A stretch of 64,000 nt of DNA from Saprospiraceae bacterium (GCA_016719855.1 JADJYH010000047.1:1-64000), one strand, 5' to 3'. Positions 46,915-57,188 are shown, counted from the stretch's first letter. Translations and numbers: made by a program. Notes: generated by a model not told the origin, from the letters alone.

Positions 46915-47880
46915 TTGCCACTAATTCCACATTCCACCTACCGCCGATCGCCCCTCCTGTTGAACGGTCATTTCGAAACGATTGCGCCCAATGTACTGCG
47001 CAAAGTGAAAGGAATCGACTACGAACGGGAACGCATCACCCTACCAGATGGCGACTTCCTCGACCTTGATTGGCTCGACCGGGGCAGCCGAAAACTAGTG
47101 GTACTAACGCATGGATTGGAGGGTGATAGCAGTCGAACTTACGTGCTGGGCATGGCCCGCATTTTCCACCAAAACGGCTGGGACGTGCTGGCCTGGAACT
47201 GCCGCTCCTGCTCCGGCGAAATTAACCGTGCCCAACGCATGTACCACCACGGCGACATCGAAGACATTGGCCAGGTAATGGACCATGCATTGCACCGGAA
47301 AAACTACGAAACCGTGGTGATGAGCGGCTTCAGCATGGGCGCAAACATCACGATGAAGTACCTCGGCGTTCATGGAAAAAATGTGCCCGAACCTGTGCGG
47401 GCTGCCGTGGTTTTCTCCGCTCCGACCGACTTGCGGGCTGGTGCCGAAATTCTTGACCATGCCTCCAACATTATCTACCGCAAGCGGTTCTTGTTTTACC
47501 TCAAACAAAAAATGGTGCTGAAAAACGGCCAGTACCCCGGTGTGATAGACCTCGAAAATTTCAAAAAAATCAAGGTTTGGCGAGACTTTGACGAGTACTT
47601 TTCTGCCCCGCTAAACAGCTTTCGTGACGCCGCCGATTTTTACGAAAAAGCCTCTGCCAAAAACTTCATGGCAGGTATTGCCACCCCCACCCTGCTCGTC
47701 CAGGCCCTCAACGACCCCATCCTACCGCCGTCGTGTTACCCAAAGGATTTGTGCCAAAAACACCCACACCTCCACCTCGAAATGCCAGACCACGGCGGCC
47801 ATGTCGGCTTCTGGAAACCGGGCAAGGAGTTTGCGTGGTCGGAGGAGCGGGCGCTGGACTTCGTGAAACAAAATTCATAG
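46915..47880 (+). CDS. YheT-family alpha/beta hydrolase
   Basis: 321 residues from TTG at 46915; an in-frame stop lies three codons upstream and there is no ATG before the conserved region. Family pattern: LLNGHFETIAPNVLR, DFLDLDW, LTHGLEGDS, the nucleophile elbow SGFSMGANITMKYLG near residue 143, an Asp in LNDPILPPSC and a His in DHGGHVGF. YheT-type proteins are putative esterases with no settled substrate. No signal peptide. Confidence 0.88.
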   Translation: MPLIPHSTYRRSPLLLNGHFETIAPNVLRKVKGIDYERERITLPDGDFLDLDWLDRGSRKLVVLTHGLEGDSSRTYVLGMARIFHQNGWDVLAWNCRSCSGEINRAQRMYHHGDIEDIGQVMDHALHRKNYETVVMSGFSMGANITMKYLGVHGKNVPEPVRAAVVFSAPTDLRAGAEILDHASNIIYRKRFLFYLKQKMVLKNGQYPGVIDLENFKKIKVWRDFDEYFSAPLNSFRDAADFYEKASAKNFMAGIATPTLLVQALNDPILPPSCYPKDLCQKHPHLHLEMPDHGGHVGFWKPGKEFAWSEERALDFVKQNS

Positions 47881-47942
47881 CTGCCTCAAATTGCAGGTAC
47901 GAAAAACTGGTTTTTAATCAGTTTTTATGTCGTTCAGTTGTC

Positions 47943-48033
47943 GTCGCTTTTGTCATGGCTGAAGGCCACCTCTGCGTCATCTTTTACTGCCTTGCAAGAC
48001 GCAGAGGTGGCCTTCAGCCATGACAAAAGCGAC
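47943..48033. repeat. Perfect 36-bp inverted repeat
   Basis: Arms 47943-47978 and 47998-48033 are exact complements around a 19-base loop. Unlike the other spacers it is GC-balanced and not built of tandem words. It sits between the hydrolase and the secreted nuclease gene, and partly complementary flanks (GTTCA at about 47933, TGAAC at 48035) may extend it. Confidence 0.97.
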
Positions 48034-48101
48034 TTGAACCTAGACCAATTTTTTGGCAAGTTTAACTCCACAAGCCAACTAAGTTTTTTCAAAAAGTATT
48101 G

Positions 48102-49863
48102 ATGAAAAATACCCATTCCCCTTGGCTGGCCGCAGCAACGTTGGCCCTTTTCCCACTTCACTTTGTTGCTGCGCAAACCCTTCCCATCGCCATTGACGGT
48201 CAGTTCAACGACTGGACTTCCCAGGCCATCAGCCTCGAAGACGCTGGCGGTGCTGGCACTGGCTCCGACCTGCTCCGAATGTCCGTCGCCAACGACGAGA
48301 ACTACCTGTTCATCCGCTTCGAGATTGACCAGGAGGTGGTGCTGACGGACAACAACGACCTGACCCTGTTTCTTGATGGCGACCACAATCAGCTCACGGG
48401 CAAGTCCATCAACGGCATCGGGGCAGAACTTGAACTTCGCTTCGGTGACCGGGATGGTGTTTTTTACCACGGCAATTCGCAGTGGTACATTGACCTCTCC
48501 GACGTCAAGTTCCATCACCTGCCCACGTTCAGCGACAAGGTTTTCGAGCTGGCCATTGGGCGGGACGTGCTGCCCGATGGCGTCTTCCCGCTCTTCACGG
48601 GCAATGTAATCCGGCTGTACTTCCAGAACGGCACCGCTGGCGACAAGATGCCAAACGCTGGGCAGACTTTTGATTTCACGTTCGACAGCGACCCTGCACC
48701 ACCCTTCCAAGCCATTGATTTACAGAAACTTAGCTCCGACCACCTTCGGATACTCACTTGGAACACCCTTTACGATGGGCTGCTCGACATCATCCGAAAG
48801 CCGCATTTTCAGCGGGTGCTGGCGGCACTGCAACCCGACATCGTCACCTTCAACGAGTGCTGGGACATGACCGCCGGACAGGCCGCTACGTTCATGAACA
48901 CGGCCGTGCCACTCGGCAATTTCCAAAGCTGGAACGGCGTGAAATTAGAAGACGGCAACATCACCGTCAGCCGATACCCGATTTTGCAAAGCTGGAACAT
49001 TTACCCCGGACACCGCCTCACCGCTTCGCTGATTGACCTGCCTGACGCCCAATTTGACAAAGATATTTTGGTGGTAAACGGCCACCTGCGCTGCTGCTCC
49101 GCCAACAGCGAGCGACAACTGGAGGCCGATGCATTCGCCAAGTTCATCCCCAGACGCCACCAGCCCCGGCGGTGTGATTGACCTGCAGGAAGCCACGCCG
49201 TTCGTCCTCTCCGGCGACATGAACCTGGTCGGCTGGCAGCAACAGTACACTACGCTAACCACTGGCGACATTGTGAACACTACTTCCTTTGGCAACGGCG
49301 GCCCCCTCGACTGGGACGGCTCCAACCTCCTCGATGTGCTGGCCCTGCAATCCGACCAGCGCATGGCCTACACCTGGCACGAAGCAGGCAGCCAATACCC
49401 GCCCTCCCGCCTCGACTTCCATATCTGCTCCAACAGTGTGTTGGAAGTGAAAAAAGCGTTCAGCCTGCAATCGGAAATCATGTCGCAAGCCCGCCTCGAT
49501 GCCTTCGGTTTGTACCAAAACGATACCGGCTCGGCTTCTGACCATTTGCCGAAGGTGACGGATTTTGTGGTGAAGCCGTTGACGGGTGCAGCGGTTGTCG
49601 AAAGTCCAGCGATGCAATTAAGTATTTCGCCCAACCCAGCGAAGGAGGTGATGACGATAACCTGGTTAAACCCAACTGCTTTGACAAACACGACCTTCAG
49701 GCTTTTCAATTCCACTGGTCAGGCAGTGCGGCAATGGGAACTTTCGTTGGGGCAGCAGGAGCAGGTGTTTCCCCTAGCTGGCTTGGCAGATGGGATTTAC
49801 TTTTGGAACGTGAAGAGTGAGGAGAAGCAATTGGGCAGTGGGGAGTTAACCATTATAAAATAG
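48102..49863 (+). CDS. T9SS-secreted endonuclease/exonuclease/phosphatase-fold protein, one apparent indel
   Basis: Restored length 586 residues. Signal peptide from ATG 48102 (MKNTHSPWLAAATLALFPLH, cleavage near AQ). The N-terminal beta domain (IAIDGQFNDW, DENYLFIRFEID) resembles CBM9/DOMON modules. The EEP nuclease domain follows: ILTWNTLYDG, VTFNECWD, VVNGHLRC, SGDMNLVGW and SDHLPKVTDFV carry the expected metal and catalytic residues. The C run 49148-49151 seems one C too long; removing it joins KFIPDATSPGG. The C-terminus is a T9SS sorting domain (ISPNPAKEVMTITW to LTIIK). It may degrade extracellular nucleic acid or phosphoesters. Confidence 0.85.
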
Positions 49864-49882
49864 TCAAACCCAAAAAAAAAAA

Positions 49883-49914
49883 GCGGGCGGAAACTCATTC
49901 CCGCCCGCTTTTTT
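49883..49914. terminator. Bidirectional terminator
   Basis: Stem GCGGGCGG (49883-49890) with CCGCCCGC (49901-49908), flanked by an A run on the left and six T on the right. It serves the converging nuclease and YfhO genes. Confidence 0.9.
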
Positions 49915-49929
49915 AGTTATCGAACCAAC

Positions 49930-52463
49930 TCATTTTTTCTTCTTGGCCTCCGTCTTCGCCTTCGGCGCTGCCGCCCGTTCCCGATGCCTATCGGAAGTCC
50001 CCGCTACCGTAACTGGCAAATTCCCCGCCGCTGGCAGCTCGTATTTTCTGGAGAACCAAACGATACCCCAGATGGCCAAACCTATGACCAGCAAAGCGGC
50101 AATCAGCGCAATCATCTCGCCGGTATGGTAGGATTTTGGGGAGAAGACCATCTTCACTTCGTGCTGTCCGGCAGGGAGTTTCGCACCCCTAAGCAGGAAG
50201 TTACACTTTGTGAAATCGTCCGTTTTTTGGCCGTCGAGGTACATGCTCCAGCCCTTGGTAGTTGGGTAGTACACCTCCGAGAACACGGCAAACTGGTCGC
50301 TGGCTGCCGAGTACGAATAAACCATCGTGTCGGGGTGGTAGTGGGTCAGCTTGATGGTGGCCGTGCTGTCGAAGCTGGGGGTGAAGCCCTTGAGGTTGCC
50401 AGCGAACGCCTCCTGCACCACGGCTTGTTCCTTCGGCTTGAGGTCGGCGAGGGCGTCAATTTCGGCATCGCCATTGGCCACCGTTTTTATTTCCTTGACA
50501 AACCACGCATTGCCGCAGGCGCTGGGGTTGGTCAGTGCTTTGTCTTGCTGGTTGATGAAATACTTGGCGTTCAACATGCCGTAAACATGCTGGTTGGTGG
50601 CGGGGTCGCTCAGGTAGCGCTCGATGACCTCCTGGTAGCGCATCAGCTTGGCGGCGTGGTAGCCCCCGACGCTCTGGTGGTGGTAGCCCGTGAAGGCATT
50701 GGAAAACGGCGACGCTCGCCTGAAATCTGCCACCCGGAAATGAGGGTCTTTGTCCTTCAAAATCTCCTCGTCCGCAGCAGTGGGTGCTTTCAGCGAGTTC
50801 TTTTGGCTTTGGTCAATGAAGTCCTCGGAAGTGAGCATCCGTGCGCCGACGCCCCAAATGTCAATCACGGCCAGCAGGCCAATGCCGATGACAAGCGCCA
50901 CCGGGGCGAAGCTTTTTTTCACCCAAAACCAAAGGAGTCCGAATGCCAGTCCGACAAAGAGGAAAGAGCGCAGCACGTCCGCTCGGAGCAGTGCAGCACG
51001 GTCTTCGGCGAGGGCATCGGCGAGGGCTTTGGGCAGTTGCTCACCGGGTTTCTGGTAGTCGAAGCCAAGGCTGAGAAGGAAGGCGATGAGGAGCAGCCCG
51101 CCCGTCACCGCTCCGCCCAGCAGCAGTCCATTCAGCCGTTGTTTTTGGTCAATACCTTTGTCCAAAAACGCCTGCAAGCCGAGGATGCCGAAGGCCACGA
51201 CAAGCATGTTGCCCAAAATGAGGAACATCTTGGGGTCACGGAACTTGTTGAACATCGGGAAATAGTCGAACATCAGATAGTTGAAAGCCGGGAAGTTGCT
51301 ACCCCACGATACCATGATGGCCAGCACCAAGGTGCCGAGCACGTACCAGCGTATCGGTTTTTTCACCAAAAACATGCCCATAAAAAACAGCAGCGTGAAC
51401 TCCACACCAATGTACACGCCACCGCCCACGAACGGCTGTCCGCCCCAATAATGGGTTGATTTTTGAGCGTACTGCATGGCTTCTTCCGAGTTTTTCATGT
51501 TGCGCAGGGCGGCAATGGTGGCGCTGTTGGGATCGCTGGCAAAACCGATGGAACTGCTGCCACCGAGGTAGTTTGGGATGAGCAGGTTCCAGGTTTCCTT
51601 GACGCCGTAGCTGTACTGGAAGGCGTAGGTTTTGGAAAGTCCACCGCCTTCTTCGGCGGTGGAGCCGCTGCTGTCGTCCTTTTTGGTCAGCTCCGATTTC
51701 CCCCGGATGGTCTCGTCAGCGTATTCCTTGGTGGTCATCAGGCGGCTGGCGTTGGTGCCAACGGCCAGCAGCACGGCCACAACGGACACGGCAGCAGCCG
51801 TCCAAAAGCGGGGCATCCAGCCGTTCTTGGCGGCGTCAAAGAGGTAAACGACGCCGAAAATGAGCAGGGATAGGAAGAGGTAGTAGGTGATTTGGACGTG
51901 GTTGGCGTAAATCTGGAGCGCCATGAAGAGCGCCGTGAGGCCGCCGCCGAGCCAATATTTGCCCCTAAAACTAAGTATCAAGCCTGCCAAAATGGGGGCG
52001 CTGTAAGCTGCCGCAATGATTTTGGTGGAGTGCCCGGCCTGCACGAGATCCATGTGATTGGCTGCCAAGCCAAAGCCGATGGCACCGATGACGCTCAACC
52101 GCCAATCCACGTTCAGCACGACCAGCAGTAGGTAAACGCCAAGCATCATCAGCAGTATGCCCGTGTGAGGCGGCGCCATGTCGTTGCCGAGGAGAAAAAT
52201 CTTCTGGACGTATTTTATCGGGTTTGAAGTCGGGTAAAGTATCTGATAAGTAGGCATTCCGGAGAAAGCGGCGTTGGTCCAAAGCGGGTACTCGCCGGTT
52301 TTTGCCGCTACTTTTCGGCTTTCGCCCTGCATGCCCAAAGCTTGCAGGTTGTCACCCTGTTGCAGGGATTTGCCTCAAATACAATAGGAGCGAAGCGTGC
52401 GAACGCCACGATGAGCAGTACAAAGAAGGCGATGATATGAGGGACGATTTTTTTGAAATCCAT
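49930..52463 (-). CDS. YfhO-like polytopic membrane protein, one apparent indel
   Basis: Restored length 844 residues. The start is placed at the ATG at 52463 (MDFKKIVPHIIAFFVLL), with a -7 box 42 bases upstream. One base seems missing at 52369-52371, after which the frame continues SLQQGDNLQALGMQGESRK and the family motif KTGEYPLWTNAAFSGMPTYQI. About twelve hydrophobic segments follow, then a long extracytoplasmic domain (YYPTTKGWSMYLDG), a last membrane helix, and a Lys-rich cytoplasmic tail. YfhO-type proteins are GT-C-like and linked to lipid or polymer glycosylation; the specific role is unknown. Confidence 0.85.
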
Positions 52464-52504
52464 TGTTTTTCCGTGATTCGTGACAAGTGATTAGTGAATT
52501 GCGC

Positions 52505-52512
52505 CAAAGGTA
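52505..52512 (-). promoter_or_regulatory. Candidate -7 box for the YfhO-like gene
   Basis: TACCTTTG on the minus strand, 41 bases before the restored ATG at 52463. It supports that start over a start at 52338. Confidence 0.45.
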
Positions 52513-52569
52513 AAGAAACTTGGAAAAAGCAATGAATAAAGCCATGTGTCTTGTTTGTGCCAGCAAAAA

Positions 52570-52605
52570 CAAAAGCCCTTGAGCCGAACTGGCCAAGGGC
52601 TTTTG
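52570..52605. terminator. Orphan terminator hairpin
   Basis: Perfect 12-bp stem CAAAAGCCCTTG (52570-52581) with its complement at 52594-52605; a long T run lies a few bases beyond on the plus strand. The nearest upstream gene on the minus strand ends 460 bases away, which suggests a gene once lay in between. Confidence 0.8.
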
Positions 52606-52689
52606 TTTAATTTTTTTTTTTTTTATTGGAAAAATGGAAGATTTCAAAAGAGGTGAGGAAGTGTGATAATATTGATGAAAGGTTGTAAC

Positions 52690-52926
52690 CACCTTTTCAT
52701 AGCCAAGAAATTGGTAAGGTTACACCCGAGACCGTGACAAAGCATCAGGTAAAGCAAATAGAATGGGGAAAGGCAAAATAGTCTACCTGGGCAAGTGGAT
52801 GTATAAGCTGGAAATAGTGTTTTAATGGATAAAGCAATAAATCAGTTTTGGGAAAAAGGTGAACAGATTTGATTGCCGTCTGAATACGTGCTGGTTACGA
52901 AAAAACCATTTTCGCACTTAGAATGA
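52690..52926 (+). pseudogene. Possible remnant of a degraded gene
   Basis: Protein-like segments appear in different frames in the same order: EIGKVTPETVTKHQVKQIEW, then MGKGKIVYLGKW, then MDKAINQFWEKGEQI, and after a TGA, LPSEYVLVTKKPFSHLE. Joined, they would look like one small basic protein broken by several lesions. I recognise no family, and chance cannot be excluded. Nothing else gene-like lies between 52606 and 53063. Confidence 0.35.
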
Positions 52927-53063
52927 ACCTACAATTTTAAGCGTCTCCTTATTTGACAAAACCCCTGTAAATCAACTACTTATGAAACAACAGCTACAAA
53001 AAAAATACGGACTCTCAAACAATTGACATTGTGGGAGTTATAACCGGACACTACTGGCCTAAA

Positions 53064-54458
53064 TCATTGAATGACAATGCGTTGAGTGGACATCCTGTCG
53101 CCTTTTCGGATTTCGAGCTGGTAAACGCCTGGGCTGAGTTGGCCCCGCTCGATGGTTGCCGTTTTTTTGACATTGCGGAGAGTCCGCAACACGTGACCCG
53201 ATAGGTTGGTGATTCGGATTTCAAACTCGCCGCTTCCGCTCAATTCTACCAGCGTTTCGGCAGCAAATGGGTTAGGGTAAACAACGATTTTTTCATCCAA
53301 AGCCAATATCCCAACTGAATTAACTTCTTGGAATGGGTCGGACCATTTAACGTCTGTGGTCAGTGATTCGCTAGTCAAAGTCTGCAAAAATGCTTTTAGT
53401 TCAGCTTTTTGGCTTGCTGTAAAATGAAAACCAGTCGGATCAGTCAGCATCCAGTTCATATCGCTGAATGGGTGCGGCTGAAGTTCCTCACTGTAGAATT
53501 CTATAACCTCATCAATGGTTTCAAAACGGCCATCGTGCATGTACGGTGCGGTTAGCGAAATATTACGAAGACTAGGGCTTTTGAATTTGCCATTGTCACT
53601 TTCAACACCAGTTACGGCTTGGTATCCTATGTCAGCACAAACAATGTCCAACCCATTGTTCATCGGAAAAATAGGCGTAAAGCTGGAAGAAATGTGGCAA
53701 ATCTGCCCGCAAGAACTTTCAAAGACCATTGCTCCAGCTGCTTCTTGCGAGGTATAAGTGGACAATCCCGTTTGTACCTTGTCAAACTTGCTGTCAAAAA
53801 CTGACATGGAGCGAATGAACTCGGCGAGGGCTATTCCGATACGTTCGGGGGTGATTTGGCTGGTGCCGAAAGCTTGTTGAAACAGTTCGGGGTAATAGGT
53901 CGTGTTGTTGAGTTTTTCAATTAGCACAGGCATGTCCTTACCGAGTTCCCCTTGGTGCAGGATAGGTTGTAGCACCATCTGGGCCAAGTCAGGTTCTCTG
54001 CAATCCCAAAAAAGTGGAGGGAAAGGTTCACCCGTATTAAAATCGGTCTGCCAAGCCAAATCATTGAGGTTTGGGCTGTTTCTAGTGGTCAGCGTGCCAT
54101 TTATGCCTTCGCTAAATTGGACGTTGTCCGCAAAAGCAAATGCCTGCTTGTGGCAAGAAGCGCAAGCGACGTCATTCGACGACGAGAGTTTTTTGTCGTA
54201 AAAAAGCACCCTCCCCAAGGTTGCGCCATCAGGCGAAATGAGGCTGTTGATAACACTTGAGTCTGTAAAATCCCAAGAACCGAAGATTATGTGCTCAGGA
54301 AATGCGATGTCATAATTATACGGGGTTTCAGGTAAGACGGGCTCCAGCGGGTCGAGCAAACCTACAAATGACTTGGTTGATTTGACAATGTCTGGCAGGT
54401 TTGCCGAAGTGAAGAGAATTGCTGCGGTGAGCAGAACGAGAAAATACTGTTTTTTCAT
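53064..54458 (-). CDS. T9SS-secreted di-heme cytochrome c peroxidase-like protein
   Basis: 464 residues from the ATG at 54458 (signal peptide MKKQYFLVLLTAAILFTSA). It has the CcpA/MauG layout. The first heme motif is ACASCHKQ near residue 107, preceded by LGRVLFYDKKLSSS. The second site reads SSCGQICHIS, that is C-x3-C-H instead of C-x2-C-H. The axial-ligand region SPSLRNISLTAPYMHDGRF follows. A T9SS sorting domain closes the protein (VVYPNPFAAETLVEL to TQRIVIQ). It may reduce peroxide or oxidise a partner at the cell surface. The unusual second motif could alter heme attachment there. Confidence 0.87.
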   Translation of the reverse strand: MKKQYFLVLLTAAILFTSANLPDIVKSTKSFVGLLDPLEPVLPETPYNYDIAFPEHIIFGSWDFTDSSVINSLISPDGATLGRVLFYDKKLSSSNDVACASCHKQAFAFADNVQFSEGINGTLTTRNSPNLNDLAWQTDFNTGEPFPPLFWDCREPDLAQMVLQPILHQGELGKDMPVLIEKLNNTTYYPELFQQAFGTSQITPERIGIALAEFIRSMSVFDSKFDKVQTGLSTYTSQEAAGAMVFESSCGQICHISSSFTPIFPMNNGLDIVCADIGYQAVTGVESDNGKFKSPSLRNISLTAPYMHDGRFETIDEVIEFYSEELQPHPFSDMNWMLTDPTGFHFTASQKAELKAFLQTLTSESLTTDVKWSDPFQEVNSVGILALDEKIVVYPNPFAAETLVELSGSGEFEIRITNLSGHVLRTLRNVKKTATIERGQLSPGVYQLEIRKGDRMSTQRIVIQ

Positions 54459-54676
54459 AAAGAGGGAATTTAAGTGAGAAAACTTGTTGCCGGCCAACAA
54501 TTTAGTGCAAAATTCATTGTAGGCAAAACAATTATTATGGATTGCAATCCAATTGTCATCAAAATGATTTTTTTAGGTCAATGAGTCAGGATTTGTAAAA
54601 ATCCGGAGCGAAATCGCGTGCAATTTCTAAAGGTTGAAATAAACCACTAAAATGAAGATGCTGCATGAACCAATAT

Positions 54677-54710
54677 TTTGCTAAAATCAGGTTTCTAAAA
54701 CCTAATTTTG
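54677..54710 (+). promoter_or_regulatory. Promoter of hutI
   Basis: TTTG (54677-54680), 22-base spacer, TAATTTTG (54703-54710), 32 bases before the ATG at 54743. The spacing is one base longer than the usual range. It supports the ATG at 54743 over an earlier in-frame ATG at 54665. Confidence 0.6.
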
Positions 54711-54742
54711 CATCAATAATTTATACCTCATCAATAACTGAA

Positions 54743-55969
54743 ATGCTCATCACCAACATCCGCCAGCTCGTTCTGACCGAAGAAAACGCCCGGACGACGC
54801 CCCTGCGAGGAGCCGAATTGGCAATCCTTCCGGTGTTGGAAAACGCCTTTCTTCTCATTGAAAATCAGCGGATTGTGGATTTCGGCGACATGGCCCGCTG
54901 CCCCCTTCGTGCTGACCAAACCATTGACGCAACAGGCCGCTACGTACTGCCCGCTTGGTGCGATTCGCACACGCATCTGGTCTTCGCCCGCAGCCGGGAG
55001 GAGGAATGGGTGAACCGCCTGAAAGGCATGAGCTACGAGGAAATCGCTAACCGGGGCGGCGGCATCCTCAACTCCGCCAACCGCTTGCAGGAGACGTCGG
55101 AAGACCTGCTGTTCGAGCAGGCACTGGAGCGGCTGGGGGAGGTGCGAAAATCTGGCACAGGGCTGATTGAAATCAAGAGCGGCTACGGACTAACTGTGGA
55201 GAGTGAACTGAAAATGTTGCGGGTCATCAGGCGGCTCAAGGAGTCGAGCGACGTGGAAATCAAATCGAGTTTTTTGGGGGCGCACTCCGTGCCATTGGCC
55301 TATCGGAACGGCTACCGCCAAGGTTATATCTCATTGATAATCAACGAGATGCTGCCAAGAATCGCCGATGAAGGACTGGCCGATTATGTGGATGTTTTTT
55401 GTGAAAAACTCGCATTCAGCGTTGAAGAAATGGAGGAAGTACTGACGGCTGCTGCTCAATACGGCCTGCGCCCAAAAGTTCACGTCAACCAGTTCAATTG
55501 CATGGGCGGAATCGCAGCGGCCATCCGCCACGGGGCGGTCTCCGTTGACCACCTGGAGGTAGTGGACGATAGTGACATCGAAGCACTCCGCAATGGGAAC
55601 ACCATCGCCACCCTGCTGCCATCGGCACCTTTTTTCTTGCAAGACCATATCCCGCCTGCCCGCCGCCTACTGGACGCCAACGTACCCGTCGCCCTTGCCA
55701 GCGACTTCAACCCTGGCACCTCGCCGTCGGGTCGAATGCCGTTTGTTGTATCCCTAGCCTGCATTATGATGAAAATGTTGCCCGAAGAAGCGATTCAGGC
55801 GGCCACGCTGAACGGTGCGTTTGCCTTGGAGGTTGCTGCCGATTTTGGCTCCATATCCAGGGGTAAATATGCGAACCTAATTATCACCAAACCCATGCCG
55901 TCACTGGCCTATTTACCTTATTCATTTGGCAGCGATTTAGTGGATATGGTATTAATAAAGGGAAAGTAA
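54743..55969 (+). CDS. hutI: Imidazolonepropionase
   Basis: 408 residues. Third step of histidine breakdown, hydrolysing imidazolonepropionate to N-formimino-glutamate. Amidohydrolase fold: CDSHTHLVFARSREEEW with metal-binding His near residue 75, EIKSGYGL, the SFLGAHSVPL segment, VHVNQFN, HLEVVDDSDI and ALASDFNPGTSPS with the metal-binding Asp. Other hut genes are absent, so the pathway is not clustered here. Confidence 0.96.
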   Translation: MLITNIRQLVLTEENARTTPLRGAELAILPVLENAFLLIENQRIVDFGDMARCPLRADQTIDATGRYVLPAWCDSHTHLVFARSREEEWVNRLKGMSYEEIANRGGGILNSANRLQETSEDLLFEQALERLGEVRKSGTGLIEIKSGYGLTVESELKMLRVIRRLKESSDVEIKSSFLGAHSVPLAYRNGYRQGYISLIINEMLPRIADEGLADYVDVFCEKLAFSVEEMEEVLTAAAQYGLRPKVHVNQFNCMGGIAAAIRHGAVSVDHLEVVDDSDIEALRNGNTIATLLPSAPFFLQDHIPPARRLLDANVPVALASDFNPGTSPSGRMPFVVSLACIMMKMLPEEAIQAATLNGAFALEVAADFGSISRGKYANLIITKPMPSLAYLPYSFGSDLVDMVLIKGK

Positions 55970-56008
55970 ACGGGGGTTTAAACTACCATATATCCAGTTG
56001 TGCGTTGT

Positions 56009-57045
56009 CTATTTTTCGTAAAAATCGCAGTTTTTAAATAATTGGTTTTTAATGCCCGCAGGGCTTTCAATTATTTTATAAAAAGAGTTAAGGAATTTAA
56101 TGACGTGCTTCTTTGAATATTTTGAAAAATGGGGAAAGTCTTGACAGTATTTAATCATCTCCCCCTTTTTATTCAAAAAAACCTGAATCGTCTCCTTCGT
56201 CTCGGCTTCTGTTCTGCAAGGGCCTTGGTAAAAGCGTTCCGTGACGTAAGTAATGGGCACTTTGTCATTTGGAACCGAATATGTAGTATTTACGAAACCC
56301 GAATAATCAAAATCATAAGGGATTGGGATTGGCTTGACGGTATCTGTATCCTCGCCAAAAATATCGAGGTTGTGGCCGGTGGATGTCCACCAATCGGTGT
56401 TGCCAATCATAAACTGAAACATGCAAAAAAGTTCTTTCTCTTGGGTGTTGGGCAACCTTCTGCCAATGCTTTGTGGCTCAATTATTGTGCCACGAAGCCG
56501 GTTGGCCATTTCATCGTTGTTCTCAATGATGAAAGCAAATCCGTCCATCGGCGTACCTTTTGATGAAGTATTTTGAAATCAATTTTCACCAATTGCACCC
56601 GGAAACTCTGGTCGGTGAGCATATTGTAAAGCTTATATGCCACATATTCCCGCAGTAAATACTGCTCATAATCCTTGCCTTGTTGGCAAATTTCCACCAT
56701 CTCCAAAGTCCGATACTTTTCCAACCCCTGTTCTTTGATGGCTGCTTTTTGGAACTTTAGCTTCAATGGCGGCATGGTGCAGACCATCCGACGCATTTTG
56801 CCACGTGGCTTAATTTCTATTTCCCAACGCACGGTGCTACCATCCTTGTCTTGGTAACTTAATACCGCAGGTTGGTAATCATCCGTATTCTTGTTCTTTT
56901 TAAGGTTTTGGAAATCTGATTCAAGGGTAATGGAGAGGTAGTCCTCCGTTTGAAAAAGCTCAAAAACGGATTGTTTGTCGCTGCTTTGCGCAAGTAAAAT
57001 GGCCGAAGTGGCTATCAATAGAAAGGCAATGGCGAATTTTTTCAT
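56009..57045 (-). CDS. Secreted CotH-like protein, one apparent indel
   Basis: Restored length 345 residues. The ATG at 57045 opens a signal peptide (MKKFAIAFLLIATSAILLAQ). The body has a beta-rich start (YLSITLESDFQNLKKNK, VRWEIEIKPRGKMRR) and then FRVQLVKIDF. The frame then shifts because the A run 56576-56578 seems one base short; it resumes NTSSKGTPMDGFAFIIEN, then IGRRLPN, FQFMIGNTDWWTSTGHN and IPYDFDYSGFVN. These resemble the conserved parts of CotH-type atypical kinases, but this relation is distant and uncertain. Probably periplasmic or surface-exposed. Confidence 0.65.
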
Positions 57046-57068
57046 GTGGTTGCGTTTTGAAGAAAAAG

Positions 57069-57076
57069 CAAATGTA
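57069..57076 (-). promoter_or_regulatory. Candidate -7 box for the CotH-like gene
   Basis: TACATTTG on the minus strand, 23 bases before the ATG at 57045. Confidence 0.45.
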
Positions 57077-57155
57077 TCTATTGACAAGCTAATTTTTCCG
57101 ATTTTGTCCTTTATCCAATTTCGGGTGGTGATGTCCAAACTGTTGACTGAAAACC

Positions 57156-57188
57156 AAAAAAAAAGCGCCCTGTCATCAGCGCGCTTTT
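57156..57188 (-). terminator. Terminator of the M42 peptidase gene
   Basis: On the minus strand AAAAGCGC pairs with GCGCTTTT, followed by a run of T, 25 bases after the stop. Confidence 0.85.

Noticed and set aside
49984..51459. A 491-codon open frame antisense to the YfhO-like gene
   Set aside because: The opposite strand encodes a clear membrane protein; this frame has no start context or recognisable domains.
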